This document shows positions 9,014 to 17,903 of a DNA stretch of 64,000 nt, piece after piece. Under the pieces are notes generated by a model. The model worked only from the letters and a program-made list of their open reading frames with translations, had not been told where the DNA came from and ran no database searches. The DNA comes from Paenibacillus hamazuiensis. Lineage in GTDB: Bacteria > Bacillota > Bacilli > Paenibacillales > NBRC-103111. The first letter of the stretch is position 1, and every line of letters begins with the position of its first letter. The position numbers and the translations under genes were made by a program. Where the stretch lies: positions 4,030,001 through 4,094,000 of the forward strand of contig NZ_JALRMO010000001.1 of NCBI RefSeq assembly GCF_023276405.1, read 5' to 3'.

Positions 9014-10012
9014 ATGTTTCAAATTCAATCGCCCAGCCTTATGAAAAGGCAATTAAAAATGCTTGCCTCATTTATTCTTGCCATTCTTGTCTCGGCAATA
9101 TCGGTTTCGCCCGTATTTGCGGCAGCGGCAACTCCCGGGAAAACCGTAAATGCTTCGGCAACACTCGCATACAATCTCAAAGGACTAAAATATAACGTGG
9201 CCGTTCAAAAAGCTTATATCGCTTCAACGTATGTTTACGTGACCCAACGGTCCGGGGGAACATGTTATCTTTCCAGATTGCTCATCAATGGAAGCGACGC
9301 GACCTACGTCGATGAGATGACCGTCACCAATGCCGGTCACTGCCAAACGCTGGATATGTATACTTACAATAATATCAATTACTTTTATTTCAGTTCCAAA
9401 GCGGATCCTTCAACAACGTATAACTGGTCGCTCCAGGTGGCCAGGCTTCAATACAAAGCCGGCGCGACATATGATTATACGGATCTCCATCGGTTCACCT
9501 ATATGAATTACGCCAATGAAACCGGTTCGAGATTAGGCGACACCTATCGTGTTGATGCCGGAGGCAACAGTACCCATACGGTTTTCCGCATACAAACGGC
9601 AGAAGGAAACGTAACCTGGTCCATTTATGATACGGTTGCATTGAACAAGCTGCTTGACGGCAATGAGCAGGTACGAATGGACAGCGCGGAGGCGGTCGGT
9701 GCCTGCGTTGCCAGCTTTACGCAGTCGGGCGATGCCATAATCAGGCCGAACGGTTCTTTCCAGGGTGTCGATATGCTCGGAAATACGGAAATCTATACGT
9801 CAGGCGGCGCGGAAGGCGATATTCCGCAGATCGCCATGTTGTCGGACACGGGAGTATATAAATCCCTTGTGAAGATTACCAACGTAGGAACCCATGAAAT
9901 CGAGGGAGTACAGACGAAAAACGGCAACGTTTATTTCACTATAGTTACAGACCCGGTAAATAAACAAAATACGCAAAAAATTTATTACGTTTCCGACAGT
10001 ATTTTTAAATAA
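9014..10012 (+). CDS. Secreted helveticin J-like (class III bacteriocin) protein
   Basis: A 332-residue protein. ATG at 9014 follows GGAGG at 9001-9005; an in-frame ATG five codons upstream lies before that site and was rejected. A signal peptide spans about residues 1-38 (hydrophobic LASFILAILVSAISV, then VFA/AAA). The mature part shows repeated blade-like segments: YNVAVQKAYI, YVYVTQRSGG, CYLSRLLING, then NTYRVD-like and FRIQTAEGNVTWSIYDT, SFQGVDMLGNTEIYTSGG, PQIAMLSD and HEIEGVQTKNGNVYFTI. From memory these match the helveticin J family, which are beta-propeller bacteriolysins or bacteriocins, but this could not be checked by search. No immunity gene is evident nearby, and it has its own terminator. 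Confidence 0.6.
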   Translation: MFQIQSPSLMKRQLKMLASFILAILVSAISVSPVFAAAATPGKTVNASATLAYNLKGLKYNVAVQKAYIASTYVYVTQRSGGTCYLSRLLINGSDATYVDEMTVTNAGHCQTLDMYTYNNINYFYFSSKADPSTTYNWSLQVARLQYKAGATYDYTDLHRFTYMNYANETGSRLGDTYRVDAGGNSTHTVFRIQTAEGNVTWSIYDTVALNKLLDGNEQVRMDSAEAVGACVASFTQSGDAIIRPNGSFQGVDMLGNTEIYTSGGAEGDIPQIAMLSDTGVYKSLVKITNVGTHEIEGVQTKNGNVYFTIVTDPVNKQNTQKIYYVSDSIFK

Positions 10013-10064
10013 CCGCCGCCCACTTCTTCCAGATTGCTGAATTCGGCCCTTTTTTCAAAAAAAT

Positions 10065-10134
10065 AACGCCTTGGTCCGGCTGGAGGAGCAGGAGGCCCTG
10101 CATCGCAGCCGTCTTCCTAAGGCGTTTCTTTTTC
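10065..10134 (+). terminator. Intrinsic terminator after the helveticin-like gene
   Basis: Outer arms AACGCCTT and AAGGCGTT plus inner GGCTG/CAGCC pairing are followed by TTCTTTTTC. It lies about 50 bases past the stop codon. Confidence 0.65.
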
Positions 10135-10158
10135 AAGATAAAGCTCATCTTGCCGAGT

Positions 10159-10458
10159 TTACTTCTGCCCGCCTCCGGGGAACAGGAACCGGCCGATCCA
10201 TTGCATGGCCGGTTCGAACTGCCGGAACGAACCGTACAGCTTCTGCACCCGGTTCATCATCGACAGCATTTGATCCATTTGTTTCATCAAATCGTCGAAC
10301 GAAAAAGCCGGCAGCTCCGGTTGACGGATGTTGTCCGTTAAAGAGTCGTTTTGACGGAGTCTTACCATTTTCGCGGGGTCCGGAAAAAAAGGCGGCGACG
10401 GCTGCGGATAACGGGTCCGCCGCTTTTTGGCGCCGCTGCGGACAACCGATTTCGCCAT
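10159..10458 (-). CDS. Small hypothetical protein
   Basis: A 99-residue protein starting MAKSVVRSGAKKRR, with GGAGGTG six bases before the ATG. A basic, proline-rich N-terminus leads to an amphipathic C-terminal half (DLMKQMDQMLSMMNRVQKLYGSF, 8-9 bases of linker, then QWIGRFLFPGGG) suited to helix packing or membrane association. I do not assign a family. The strong ribosome binding site and coherent composition support a real gene. It is convergent with the helveticin-like gene. Confidence 0.65.
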   Translation of the reverse strand: MAKSVVRSGAKKRRTRYPQPSPPFFPDPAKMVRLRQNDSLTDNIRQPELPAFSFDDLMKQMDQMLSMMNRVQKLYGSFRQFEPAMQWIGRFLFPGGGQK

Positions 10459-10574
10459 AGGATTCACCTCCGACCTGATGTGCTGGTATCAGCATATTCA
10501 CAAAGCACTCGCGGTGGCTGTGCGCATATCGGAAAATTTCGTGCGGAATCCCGGCATTTCCGATGTTCGTTCCT

Positions 10575-11450
10575 CTATTTTTTACGAGTGTCGGGCGGAA
10601 CGGCCGCTTCATAGATGAGCAATGATCCGTTATCGTCGTCCGGAACGGCATACAGACGAAGCTGCAGGCCGGCGCTCTCCAGAAACACAGGATTGCGGGT
10701 AATCACGTGCCCGAACGGAGACAGCTCCGTAACCGGCACCTCATGAACCGTCTGGAGGGTGTTCGTATCGATCAGGGCCAACCCGCCCAGCTCGTAAGGC
10801 GCACCCGCACCTCCAGCATAATTCGGCAGCTCCGCGATGCCGCTTGCTATCATTTTTCCCTCGCCGGCGTAATGTCCGTCCTGATAGTCTACAAAGTGAC
10901 TTGAATTGTTTTGCGCGAGCAGCTCTTCCCCGTCCGGGGTCCAAACATAAAATTTGCGCGAGCCCCAGCTGTTTCCGATGAGCCTGCCGTCCCTGCCTTC
11001 GCGGACTGCTCCGCCGATATGATCGTTCACCCGAAAAGCCTCCCCCACTTTCATCGATTTCGGGTCGACTTTATATATAATGGAGCGGCTGTGCGGTCGG
11101 TATTCGGCGACAGGCACCCAAATATGCTCGCCGTCATAATCGATGCCGCCGGGATGATACATATCGCCTTCACCCAGACAGAGATCGTGCTGCAGCTTGC
11201 CTTCCCGGTCGAAAACAAACAGATGGCCGATTCCCCGGCCGGGAGAACGGTCAAACCCGTCAGGGGAAGATTCGCCGTACGATACCGGCTTCTCGATCAG
11301 CTCCACCGAAGATAAATAAAAGCGATCGCCGATGCGAATCATGCCTTGCGCATGATGGTTGTTGAACTGCAGTTGAACTTTTCCTTTTAACTCCCATTTC
11401 GTGCTGCGGGTAAGCTTTAGAAACTGGGCGATCAGACGCCGGTTCTCCAT
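10575..11450 (-). CDS. Cytoplasmic beta-propeller protein (DUF6454-like)
   Basis: A 291-residue protein with repeated propeller-type segments (HHAQGMIRIGDRFYLSS, YHPGGIDYDGEHIWVPVAEYRP, GSRKFYVWTPDG, YELGGLALIDTNTLQTVHEVP). There is no signal peptide. The pattern matches proteins annotated DUF6454, whose function is not known; some related propellers are lactonases or hydrolases, but I see no metal-site signature to support that. ATG at 11450 was chosen over a GTG two codons upstream because the GGAAGG site is better spaced for it. The gene stands alone. Confidence 0.75.
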   Translation of the reverse strand: MENRRLIAQFLKLTRSTKWELKGKVQLQFNNHHAQGMIRIGDRFYLSSVELIEKPVSYGESSPDGFDRSPGRGIGHLFVFDREGKLQHDLCLGEGDMYHPGGIDYDGEHIWVPVAEYRPHSRSIIYKVDPKSMKVGEAFRVNDHIGGAVREGRDGRLIGNSWGSRKFYVWTPDGEELLAQNNSSHFVDYQDGHYAGEGKMIASGIAELPNYAGGAGAPYELGGLALIDTNTLQTVHEVPVTELSPFGHVITRNPVFLESAGLQLRLYAVPDDDNGSLLIYEAAVPPDTRKK

Positions 11451-11547
11451 GTCCACCTGTCCTTCCGTTTGGCGGTCGGCGGTTTGGCCGATTCGTATTT
11501 CCAGTTTAAAGCTTGGCCGGTTGAGACGCCAACTCTTTTTTCAACAT

Positions 11548-12330
11548 TTAAAGCGGTGTCAAGTTATCGGCAGCAGGGCATACGCTGACCCGGTTTCGGC
11601 CCTGCTGCTTGGACAAATAGAGAGCGTCATCCGCGCGCAGCAGCATCTGCTCCGCACTCATTCCGTCCGCGTACTCGACCAGACCGATGGAGACAGTAAT
11701 CCGAATCGGCTCTCCGGAGGCTAAACGAAAGCCGGTGCTCTCCACCTTGAGGCGCATCCGCTCGGCGATCGATACCGCTTGGGAAACAGTGACGTCGCGG
11801 ATCAATACGGCAAACTCCTCGCCGCCGCTGCGGCAAACCAAATCCCCTGACCGGCTCTGGTCCGTTAAAATGCCCGCAAACGACCGCAGCACCTCATCGC
11901 CGGACAAATGGCCGTAGAGGTCGTTGACTTGTTTAAATCGGTCGATATCGAGCAGCATAAGCACAAACGGCCTGCCTTCCGCCGCCCAAACCGGTATGCT
12001 CGTCCAAAACTTGCGCCGGTTGAACAGCCCTGTGAGGTAATCGGTTTCCGACTGCTCCTTCAGCCGTTTGTTTTGGTTGACGAGATTTTGTCCGTGAATA
12101 TCGCCGACCCGCGCAAGCTTTACCGTTGTTCTTAACAGCTTGGCATATTCGTCGACCAGCAGCTCATACCTCGTTTGAAGCTCCCCGGCGGCGAAGTTCC
12201 TTCTTTGCAGATCCGCCTGAGCGTTTCGAAGTACGGAAAGCTCCTCTGCAAAAAGCTCTTGTTTTACTATTTTGCCCTCCACGATTACACATCCCCCGGT
12301 CATTCGATTTTTTACTACAAAATTCGTCAT
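11548..12330 (-). CDS. Soluble diguanylate cyclase (GGDEF protein)
   Basis: A 260-residue protein without membrane segments. An N-terminal region rich in coiled-coil pattern (about 20-95) precedes a GGDEF domain at about 97-250 with SETDYLTGLFNRRKF, the LLDIDRFKQVNDLYGH metal/substrate motif and an active-site variant CRSGGEEF. All features needed for making c-di-GMP are present, and no RxxD inhibitory site was noticed four to five residues before the active site. It is the second c-di-GMP enzyme in the window. The GGAGG site is about 13 bases from the chosen ATG, so the exact start is uncertain. Confidence 0.88.
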   Translation of the reverse strand: MTNFVVKNRMTGGCVIVEGKIVKQELFAEELSVLRNAQADLQRRNFAAGELQTRYELLVDEYAKLLRTTVKLARVGDIHGQNLVNQNKRLKEQSETDYLTGLFNRRKFWTSIPVWAAEGRPFVLMLLDIDRFKQVNDLYGHLSGDEVLRSFAGILTDQSRSGDLVCRSGGEEFAVLIRDVTVSQAVSIAERMRLKVESTGFRLASGEPIRITVSIGLVEYADGMSAEQMLLRADDALYLSKQQGRNRVSVCPAADNLTPL

Positions 12331-12462
12331 TTTTCTAGTTATTCCTCCATAAAATTAAATCAACTTTATTAAAATCTTTTAATGAAAGGTAGCGCCATCC
12401 TAATTCCCCCCAGCGGGAGGACCACAGGCTTCCGAAGCCGGCTTTGCTGCGCAAAGCCCTCA

Positions 12463-12640
12463 AGGCGCTCGGGCGCCCTGGACCCGCACAGTTGGAGAGA
12501 GTGCTCGCTTCTAGTTCGCGTTTGTCAGGCATGGATTTTTGCGCTTCGCGTCAAAAATCCTATGCCGGGCACGCTGCACTTATGACGCGGTGCCTTTGGA
12601 GTTTCTGAGTGCCGCGGGCCCGCGTTTGGTGCGTGGAGAG
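12463..12640. repeat. Dispersed intergenic repeat, copy A
   Basis: It starts with AGGCGCTCGGGCGCCCTGG and contains CGCGTTTGT followed by a hairpin with arms at 12528-12541 and 12552-12566 (GGCATGGATTTTTG / CAAAAATCCTATGCC) and CACGCT. It then continues into a TTTGGAG...GCCCGCGTTTG tail. The same order of blocks recurs at 24185-24347. Confidence 0.8.
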
Positions 12641-12663
12641 TGAGTTCATAAATGCCCACGCAA

Positions 12664-12700
12664 AAAATCCAAGTACAGTCAAGCTTTGTACTTGGATTTT
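12664..12700. terminator. Bidirectional hairpin, perfect 14-bp stem
   Basis: Arms AAAATCCAAGTACA and TGTACTTGGATTTT enclose a 9-base loop, giving A/T tails on both strands. It probably acts as a terminator, although no gene ends immediately beside it. Confidence 0.6.
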
Positions 12701-12864
12701 AAATAGTTTACATAAATGGCAGAATGCTGCATAGTAGTCCATTTGGATATCAATTGGAACTCACAATGGGTTCAATTGACCAAAACCACGACACTACCAC
12801 TAAAAAAGGGAATGTCCTCATTTTCGAAAGACCGATTGCATAGGCGCTATGGATACGGGTAGGT

Positions 12865-13048
12865 TAACGGTTGCTGACGAGCTTATTTGGCTCAAAAACG
12901 TCATTTTTAAATTGTAACGGTTATGGGAGAGCTTATTTCTCAACTTTTCTTCCTCCATACGATGAAAGTTCACAAATAACCGCTCTGGCAACCGTTGCCG
13001 TTCGGAAATCACCCATTTGGCCCCTTTAAGCTCAACTGCAACCGTTAC
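12865..13048. repeat. Cluster of AACGGTTG-type repeats, two direct and two inverted
   Basis: Two plus-strand units begin at 12865 and 12915 (TTAACGGTTGCTGACGAGC and GTAACGGTTATGGGAGAGC, each followed by TTATTT). Two inverted units lie at about 12971-12997 and 13021-13048 (CAACCGTTG and CAACCGTTACG ends). Spacing is about 50 bases within each pair. It could fold into a long structured RNA or be a palindromic repeat island. Confidence 0.5.
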
Positions 13049-13218
13049 GCCATGTACCGCATTTACCGCATGAGCCGAAACCGACCGCTGCACCGCTGTA
13101 ACATGTAAATGTTTGGTTCAACCTATAGAGTTCGTCGAGATGGCAGCGGCATAGCGTTCTGGAAAACTCTGGGTACTCTCACAGTGAGCACATGCACATC
13201 TGCTCTGGCGCAAATCGC

Positions 13219-14163
13219 TCACGGGGTATCGCCTTCTTCCCGGCGACCGCCCGGAAAGCCACGCCGGATCGCCTTGCGGTCGGCGCCGTCCTTGCCGTAC
13301 AGCTCGCGCATGATGCGGCGGCCGGTCGGCGTCTGCGCGAGACCGCCTTTCGCCGTCTCTCGATGCTTCTCCGGCATGCCGCTGCCGATCTCCAGCATCA
13401 CCTGGATCACTTCGTCCGACGGGATGACGCTGCGCACGCCGGCCAGCGCCATATCCGCGGCCGCCAGTGCGGTAACCGCACCAAAGCCGTTGCGGATGAT
13501 GCACGGCACCTCGACGAGCCCGGCTACGGGGTCGCAGATGAGGCCGAGCGTGTTTTTCAGCGCGAGGCCGACCGCGTGCACCGCCTGCGCCGGCGATCCG
13601 CCGCGCAGCTCCACGAGCGCGCCCGCCGCCATGCCGATGGCCGAGCCGACCTCGGCCTGGCAGCCGCCTTCGGCGCCGGACACAAAAGAGTTGTTGGCGA
13701 TCACATACCCGATCGCCCCGGCGCAAAACAGCCCGGCGACCATCTGCCCGTCGCTCCAGCCGAACCGCTCCTGCGCGCTGACGAACGCGCCGGGAATGAC
13801 GCCGCACGAGCCGGCCGTCGGCGTCGCGACGATGCGGCCCATCGACGCGTTCACCTCGGAGACGGCCAGCGCATAAGCCATCGCGAGCGACGCCTCGCTT
13901 CCGAGCAAACCGCCGTCCCCTGCGCGGTATGCCATAAGCCGCTGCGCATCGAGCCCGGTCAGCCCGCTGCGGGACAGCGTGGACTCGGTGAGCCCTTTGC
14001 GCACCGCCGTTTTCATCACTTCGTAATAGGCGACCATCTTCGCCCGCTCCTGCTCCATCGGACGGCCCGATTCGTGCGCCTGATCCTCGAGCATCACCTG
14101 CGAAATCGGCTTGCCCTCTTCCCGGCAAACGGCGGCCAGCTGCTCCAGCGTGCGGAATCTCAT
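13219..14163 (-). CDS. sdaAA: L-serine dehydratase, iron-sulfur alpha subunit
   Basis: A 314-residue catalytic subunit of the two-chain, 4Fe-4S type L-serine ammonia-lyase, which turns serine into pyruvate and ammonia. The cysteine-bearing motifs expected for cluster binding are present (PTAGSCGVIPG, GAEGGCQAEVGSA and LICDPVAGLVEVPCIIRN). Length and ending are normal for Firmicute SdaAA. The ATG overlaps the TGA of sdaAB (ATGA), indicating translational coupling and a 1:1 complex. Confidence 0.95.
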   Translation of the reverse strand: MRFRTLEQLAAVCREEGKPISQVMLEDQAHESGRPMEQERAKMVAYYEVMKTAVRKGLTESTLSRSGLTGLDAQRLMAYRAGDGGLLGSEASLAMAYALAVSEVNASMGRIVATPTAGSCGVIPGAFVSAQERFGWSDGQMVAGLFCAGAIGYVIANNSFVSGAEGGCQAEVGSAIGMAAGALVELRGGSPAQAVHAVGLALKNTLGLICDPVAGLVEVPCIIRNGFGAVTALAAADMALAGVRSVIPSDEVIQVMLEIGSGMPEKHRETAKGGLAQTPTGRRIMRELYGKDGADRKAIRRGFPGGRREEGDTP

Positions 14164-14837
14164 CGGCCGCCCTCCGTGATGTCGATGACCCGGACATCCG
14201 TAACATCCGACAGCGCGGACAAACGCTCCAGCAGCTCCGGAGCGAAGCCGCTGTCGGACTCGATCGCGGTCAATGCGGCGCCGCTTCGCCCCTTGCGGTC
14301 GAGATCCATCGACCCGATATTGATGTTTTCCCGGCCCAGCATCCCGGCTATCGCCGCAATCATACCCGGCCTGTCGGCGTGAAACACGAGCAGCGTCGGG
14401 TACATCGCCGAGAAACGGACATCGAAGCCGTTCACGTTTTCGATCTCGATGTTCCCCCCGCCGATCGAGGCGCCGCGCATATGGACTTCCCTATCCCCGG
14501 CGATAAGCCGGATTTCCGCCGTGTTCGGATGCGCCGCAAGCCCTCGGCCCGACCGAAAAAACACCTGCATCCCCGCCTCCACAGCCAATTCGAGCGACTG
14601 CGGAATCCGCATATCGTCCGTATCGCAGCCGAGCAGGCCGGCGGCTACCGCAAGATCGGTGCCATGCCCGCGATACGTATCGGCGAACGAGCCGAAAAAG
14701 GCGATGTCCGCCCGCTCCGGCGTGCAGCCGAGCAGCTCGCGGGCGACCCGCCCGAGGCGGACGGCCCCGGCCGTATGGGAGCTGGACGGCCCGACCATGG
14801 CGGGGCCGATGATGGAAAATACGTCTTTAAAGCGCAT
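14160..14837 (-). CDS. sdaAB: L-serine dehydratase, beta subunit
   Basis: A 225-residue protein starting MRFKDVFSIIGPAMVGPSSSHTAGA, the typical ASB-domain beginning. GGGAGG lies nine bases before this ATG, so the longer in-frame extension upstream was rejected. The C-terminal third is an ACT domain (TLLVFHADRPGMIAAIAGML) that in this family binds L-serine for control. It is first in the sdaAB-sdaAA operon. Confidence 0.94.
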   Translation of the reverse strand: MRFKDVFSIIGPAMVGPSSSHTAGAVRLGRVARELLGCTPERADIAFFGSFADTYRGHGTDLAVAAGLLGCDTDDMRIPQSLELAVEAGMQVFFRSGRGLAAHPNTAEIRLIAGDREVHMRGASIGGGNIEIENVNGFDVRFSAMYPTLLVFHADRPGMIAAIAGMLGRENINIGSMDLDRKGRSGAALTAIESDSGFAPELLERLSALSDVTDVRVIDITEGGR

Positions 14838-14937
14838 GCTGACCGTCCTCCCATGAGTAAAGACTCTCTTCGAACGGATAGTATACGCATTTTTTTCCAA
14901 AAATATGCATAACATCGGTTTTTCTCAAGTTCACCTG

Positions 14938-15429
14938 TTAACGCTGCTTATATCTCACCCTCTTGCCGATCATGGCACCGGCATAAAAGACCCCTAGAGC
15001 TGCAGCCGTGCTCCAAATGCTGTAACTCCAAACGTAAGAGCCGCAGAACATCGGCAGTTCCTCGCAAAGAACAGCGTGTCCGCTCGCAGGAAAGTTTCGC
15101 CCGTACCACGGGTACCCCGTACCGAGCAATGTCCCCAGATAAACAAACAATCCCTTCTCGAGCAAAAAACTTACCCCTACCCCATGAATGGCAAGGATCA
15201 GCGGAGCACGTCCCACATACCCGTAAAGCAGGACACCCATCGGTAAATAAGGTAACACCGAGAACAAGACGCCGTAATAGATCCACGATATTTCCCGGGA
15301 CATATCCGCGGGCTCAGCGGAAAACATACTGTAGCTTACCGCTGCGACAACAAATGTGGCCACATAGAAACAACCGAACAAAAAACAGGAAAGAAAGGTA
15401 ACGCTTAACCACGGATACCGCCTCGCCAA
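14938..15429 (-). CDS. Integral membrane protein of unknown function
   Basis: A 163-residue protein with about four hydrophobic segments (LSVTFLSCFLFGCFYVATFVV, ISWIYYGVLFSVLPYLPMGVL, and two near the C-terminus) and a basic tail (GKRVRYKQR). The TTG start was chosen because GGGGTGAT lies just upstream; upstream in-frame ATGs have no ribosome binding site and would overlap the next gene. I do not recognise the family. The gene may be co-transcribed with the DUF4085-like gene upstream. Confidence 0.6.
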   Translation of the reverse strand: MARRYPWLSVTFLSCFLFGCFYVATFVVAAVSYSMFSAEPADMSREISWIYYGVLFSVLPYLPMGVLLYGYVGRAPLILAIHGVGVSFLLEKGLFVYLGTLLGTGYPWYGRNFPASGHAVLCEELPMFCGSYVWSYSIWSTAAALGVFYAGAMIGKRVRYKQR

Positions 15430-15596
15430 AATATCACCCCAAGCTTTGCTAGTCCGATAATAGATCAAGGACCCGAACCGCTTTGAACCCCGGCGCAAAC
15501 CGAATCCGCACATGTCGTTCGGGTTCGGTATCCGTATCTGCCAGGGTGCTCCTCTCGCCCGATTGGAGGGGCAGATCGCTTCGGAGCAGCTGCAAA

Positions 15597-16340
15597 TTAT
15601 TCCGACTTCCTCAAACCTTCTACCTGGCACACTTCGGCCTCCGCAAATTTCTCCAGCGCGAATTTGAAGCCCCGCGCGACAATCCGAAGCTCGTGCAGGG
15701 GAACGATTTCCCCGGCTGGGCCCGAGCTGGCATGCAATAAGGCTCTAAAGTCCATATGGCCTTCCGGCGTCAAATGAACTTCATCGTACAGCCACCAGTC
15801 TCCGTCCGCATCGTCGGGTATTTCGCAAATATGCACATCTTCAAAGGTCAAGTAACCGGTGCCGTATAGCCCTAACGAACCGCTCCCGTCCAGTTTGACA
15901 ACGACGACGCCGTCTTCGGACGATTGAACGGATATGATTTTGGCATCGTGCAGATTGTGTTTCTCATACATCGCCGTAAAGTTTTCGGGAAGCTTGGAGC
16001 GAATTTCATGATACTCCTCCCGGCTGCTCCGGGATGCCGTCAACCACTCTTTGTCATATTTCTCGGCCCATTGACTGACATATTCGGTCAATTCTTCGGT
16101 ACGCGGTTCGGTTTCCGCTACGAATTGCTCGAATATGGCCGAAACGCGGTAGTCCGGCACATATTTGAGCAAAAGCGGTTTGAGATGCAGAAATTCCTGC
16201 CGCCTTTCGGAGCGGTAATCGCGGCCTTGTGCAGCGAACCATTCTATCGATTCTTCGCTTTGCTCGTTCAGATGAGGGACCACCCGCAAATAACCGCAGA
16301 CCTGCATTTTCTCGTACATTTCTTTAGTAAAATAAAGCAT
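15597..16340 (-). CDS. DUF4085-like protein
   Basis: A 247-residue soluble protein starting [13 protein letters not shown]. The N-terminal half is helical and charged ([33 protein letters not shown]); the C-terminal half is beta-rich with [24 protein letters not shown] and [24 protein letters not shown]. The layout matches proteins annotated DUF4085 in Bacillales, whose role is unknown. The start follows a GGGGG stretch eleven bases upstream, so the exact start is moderately certain. Confidence 0.72.
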   Translation of the reverse strand: MLYFTKEMYEKMQVCGYLRVVPHLNEQSEESIEWFAAQGRDYRSERRQEFLHLKPLLLKYVPDYRVSAIFEQFVAETEPRTEELTEYVSQWAEKYDKEWLTASRSSREEYHEIRSKLPENFTAMYEKHNLHDAKIISVQSSEDGVVVVKLDGSGSLGLYGTGYLTFEDVHICEIPDDADGDWWLYDEVHLTPEGHMDFRALLHASSGPAGEIVPLHELRIVARGFKFALEKFAEAEVCQVEGLRKSE

Positions 16341-16443
16341 AAGCCGGATTACCCCCATAAGTAACATAATTTGGCACACATGTAAAAAGACGATCCGGCA
16401 TTAAAAAAGTTGCACTTGCGCAGCGATGTTTCGAGCATAACAC

Positions 16444-16505
16444 AAAAAAACCTCATCCCCGGCGGCAGCCCGACACCGGGCCTTCCCGCCAAAAGATAAG
16501 GTTTT
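16444..16505 (-). terminator. Intrinsic terminator of the uxuA operon
   Basis: Outer arms AAAACCT/AGGTTTT and an inner GGCGG/CCGCC pairing are followed by a T7 run on the minus strand. It lies about 25 bases after the Dabb gene stop. Confidence 0.7.
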
Positions 16506-16530
16506 CCTGCCGTTTCCCTTGAAAACACCG

Positions 16531-16872
16531 TCACTTCTGCACGAAGTCGATTTCCAAAAACCGTTCCACTTCCGTCTCCCACCGCTCCCGCACGAACTTC
16601 ACATGCAGCGGATGCGCGTTATAGCTGTCATAGTCGTCCTGGCTGGCAAAATCCATCGAAAACCCGTAGTCGTAGTCGTTTTTGACGCTGACCTGCCGGA
16701 ACACGGCGAAGTTGCGGACAACGGGTATCGATGTCAATATTTCCCTTCCGTCCTGCAGGAATTGTTCCGCTTCCAACGAACCTTGCGGATGTTTCAAATT
16801 AAAAATGACCATATGGCGGATGCCTTGAACATTCGCTTGATCCGCCTGCTCCTGCCGGTCTTGACCGCTCAT
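16531..16872 (-). CDS. Dabb family (stress-responsive alpha/beta barrel) protein
   Basis: A 113-residue protein starting MSGQDRQEQ, chosen because AAAGGATG lies at proper distance. The fold pattern is a dimeric alpha-beta barrel: IRHMVIFNLKHPQGS, then NFAVFRQVSVKNDYDYGFSMDFAS, then YNAHPLHVKFV near the end, as in Dabb (PF07876) proteins. It is last in the binding protein-uxuA operon, five bases after uxuA. Dabb proteins often occur as accessory genes in sugar or acid catabolic operons, but its reaction is not known. Confidence 0.87.
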   Translation of the reverse strand: MSGQDRQEQADQANVQGIRHMVIFNLKHPQGSLEAEQFLQDGREILTSIPVVRNFAVFRQVSVKNDYDYGFSMDFASQDDYDSYNAHPLHVKFVRERWETEVERFLEIDFVQK

Positions 16873-16877
16873 GAAAA

Positions 16878-17885
16878 TCATCCTTTCGCGTGAATCGCGT
16901 TTGCCACCGAACCGTGCGGATGACGCTCGGCGCAAGCCGCCTCCATCAATCCTTTGATATAGCCGACGCCAAACAAACGGCCGAGCGTTTCGTAGCCGGG
17001 ATTGGCGTTGTCTTCCCCTTCCATGGTCGGCACATGGTCGGGCCGGCACAGCCCCTGGTACCCGACTTCGACATACGTCTTCATCGCTTCGTACATATCC
17101 GTTTTGCCGTCGTCGTGGAACGTCTCCGCGAACTTTTCCGCCGTCCCGCGCACGTCCCGGAAATGGACGAAAAACAGCTTGTTTTGCGCCGCAAACCGGC
17201 GGATGACGCTCGGAATATGCTCGCCCGCCGTCGCGAGCGTCCCCTGGCACAACGTGATGCCGCTGTATTCGCTCGGCACAAGATCGATCGCCCGCTGCAG
17301 CGCCTCGGCGCTGCGCAGTATCCGCGACACGCCGCGAATCGGGGAAACCGGCGGGTCGTCGGGGTGCAGCGCCAGGCGCACCTTTGCTTTCTCGGCTGCC
17401 GGAACGATGCGCTCCAAATAATAATGCAGGTTTTCCCAGAGCCGTTCCTCCGAAACGGTTCCCGCTTCGGTGAGCGGAGCATTTTGCATAAGCGAATGGT
17501 CGTAGCTCGATACGAGCGCTCCTCCACGGGTAGCTGTCGTCGTCGAAGTGCGAAACCAGTTGAACTGTGCCATGAAATTATAACATAATACCGGGATGCC
17601 CGCCGCCCCCATGCTCTCGATCAACTGCTGCATGGACTCGATTTCCTCGTCGCGCCCCGGCAAGCCGAGCTTGATCTTGTTCGTCGGCGGAGCCGATTCG
17701 ATGACCGCGAGCTTGAAGCCGAAGTCCTCGAAGCGCATCTTCATATGAAGCAGACTCATGAAATCCCACGGCTTCCGCTCCTTTTCTTCCCAAGGCAGGG
17801 GGCCTACCGCGTAATCTACGCCCATCTGCTTCGCCAGATGCCACAGCCTGGTCGGGCGGGAAGGCAAAAATTCCGCCAATTGCAT
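16878..17885 (-). CDS. uxuA: Mannonate dehydratase
   Basis: A 335-residue TIM-barrel enzyme predicted to dehydrate D-mannonate to 2-keto-3-deoxygluconate in the hexuronate pathway. Family signatures include LCYNFMAQFNWFRTS, LALHPDDPP, ITLCQGTLATAGEH, FFVHFRDVRGT and YQGLCRPDHVPTMEGE, which hold the metal-binding Cys/His/Asp set. It follows the ABC binding lipoprotein gene by 18 bases, suggesting that uronides or oligouronides are imported by this transporter. Uronate isomerase and fructuronate reductase are not in the window, although the SDR genes at 23-25 kb could supply the reductase step. Confidence 0.92.
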   Translation of the reverse strand: MQLAEFLPSRPTRLWHLAKQMGVDYAVGPLPWEEKERKPWDFMSLLHMKMRFEDFGFKLAVIESAPPTNKIKLGLPGRDEEIESMQQLIESMGAAGIPVLCYNFMAQFNWFRTSTTTATRGGALVSSYDHSLMQNAPLTEAGTVSEERLWENLHYYLERIVPAAEKAKVRLALHPDDPPVSPIRGVSRILRSAEALQRAIDLVPSEYSGITLCQGTLATAGEHIPSVIRRFAAQNKLFFVHFRDVRGTAEKFAETFHDDGKTDMYEAMKTYVEVGYQGLCRPDHVPTMEGEDNANPGYETLGRLFGVGYIKGLMEAACAERHPHGSVANAIHAKG

Positions 17886-17903
17886 GCTGCACCGCTCCCT
17901 TCC

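Larger units (their letters stand above)
12331..13218. other. Gene-free, repeat-rich intergenic region
   Basis: About 890 bases without a convincing gene. It contains one copy of a dispersed hairpin repeat (12463-12640), a strong bidirectional hairpin (12664-12700) and a cluster of AACGGTTG repeats in both orientations (12865-13048). Open frames here lack ribosome binding sites and simply read through the repeats. Confidence 0.7.

Noticed and set aside
12865-13048. CRISPR array
   Set aside because: The repeats are few, imperfect, and in both orientations; there are no unique spacers of constant length and no cas genes.
12818-13093. 91-codon minus-strand open frame
   Set aside because: It runs through the AACGGTTG repeat cluster, has no ribosome binding site and no protein-like pattern.
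13192-14382. 396-codon plus-strand open frame over sdaAA/sdaAB
   Set aside because: It is the antisense of two clearly real serine dehydratase genes and shows the Arg/His-rich composition of shadow frames.
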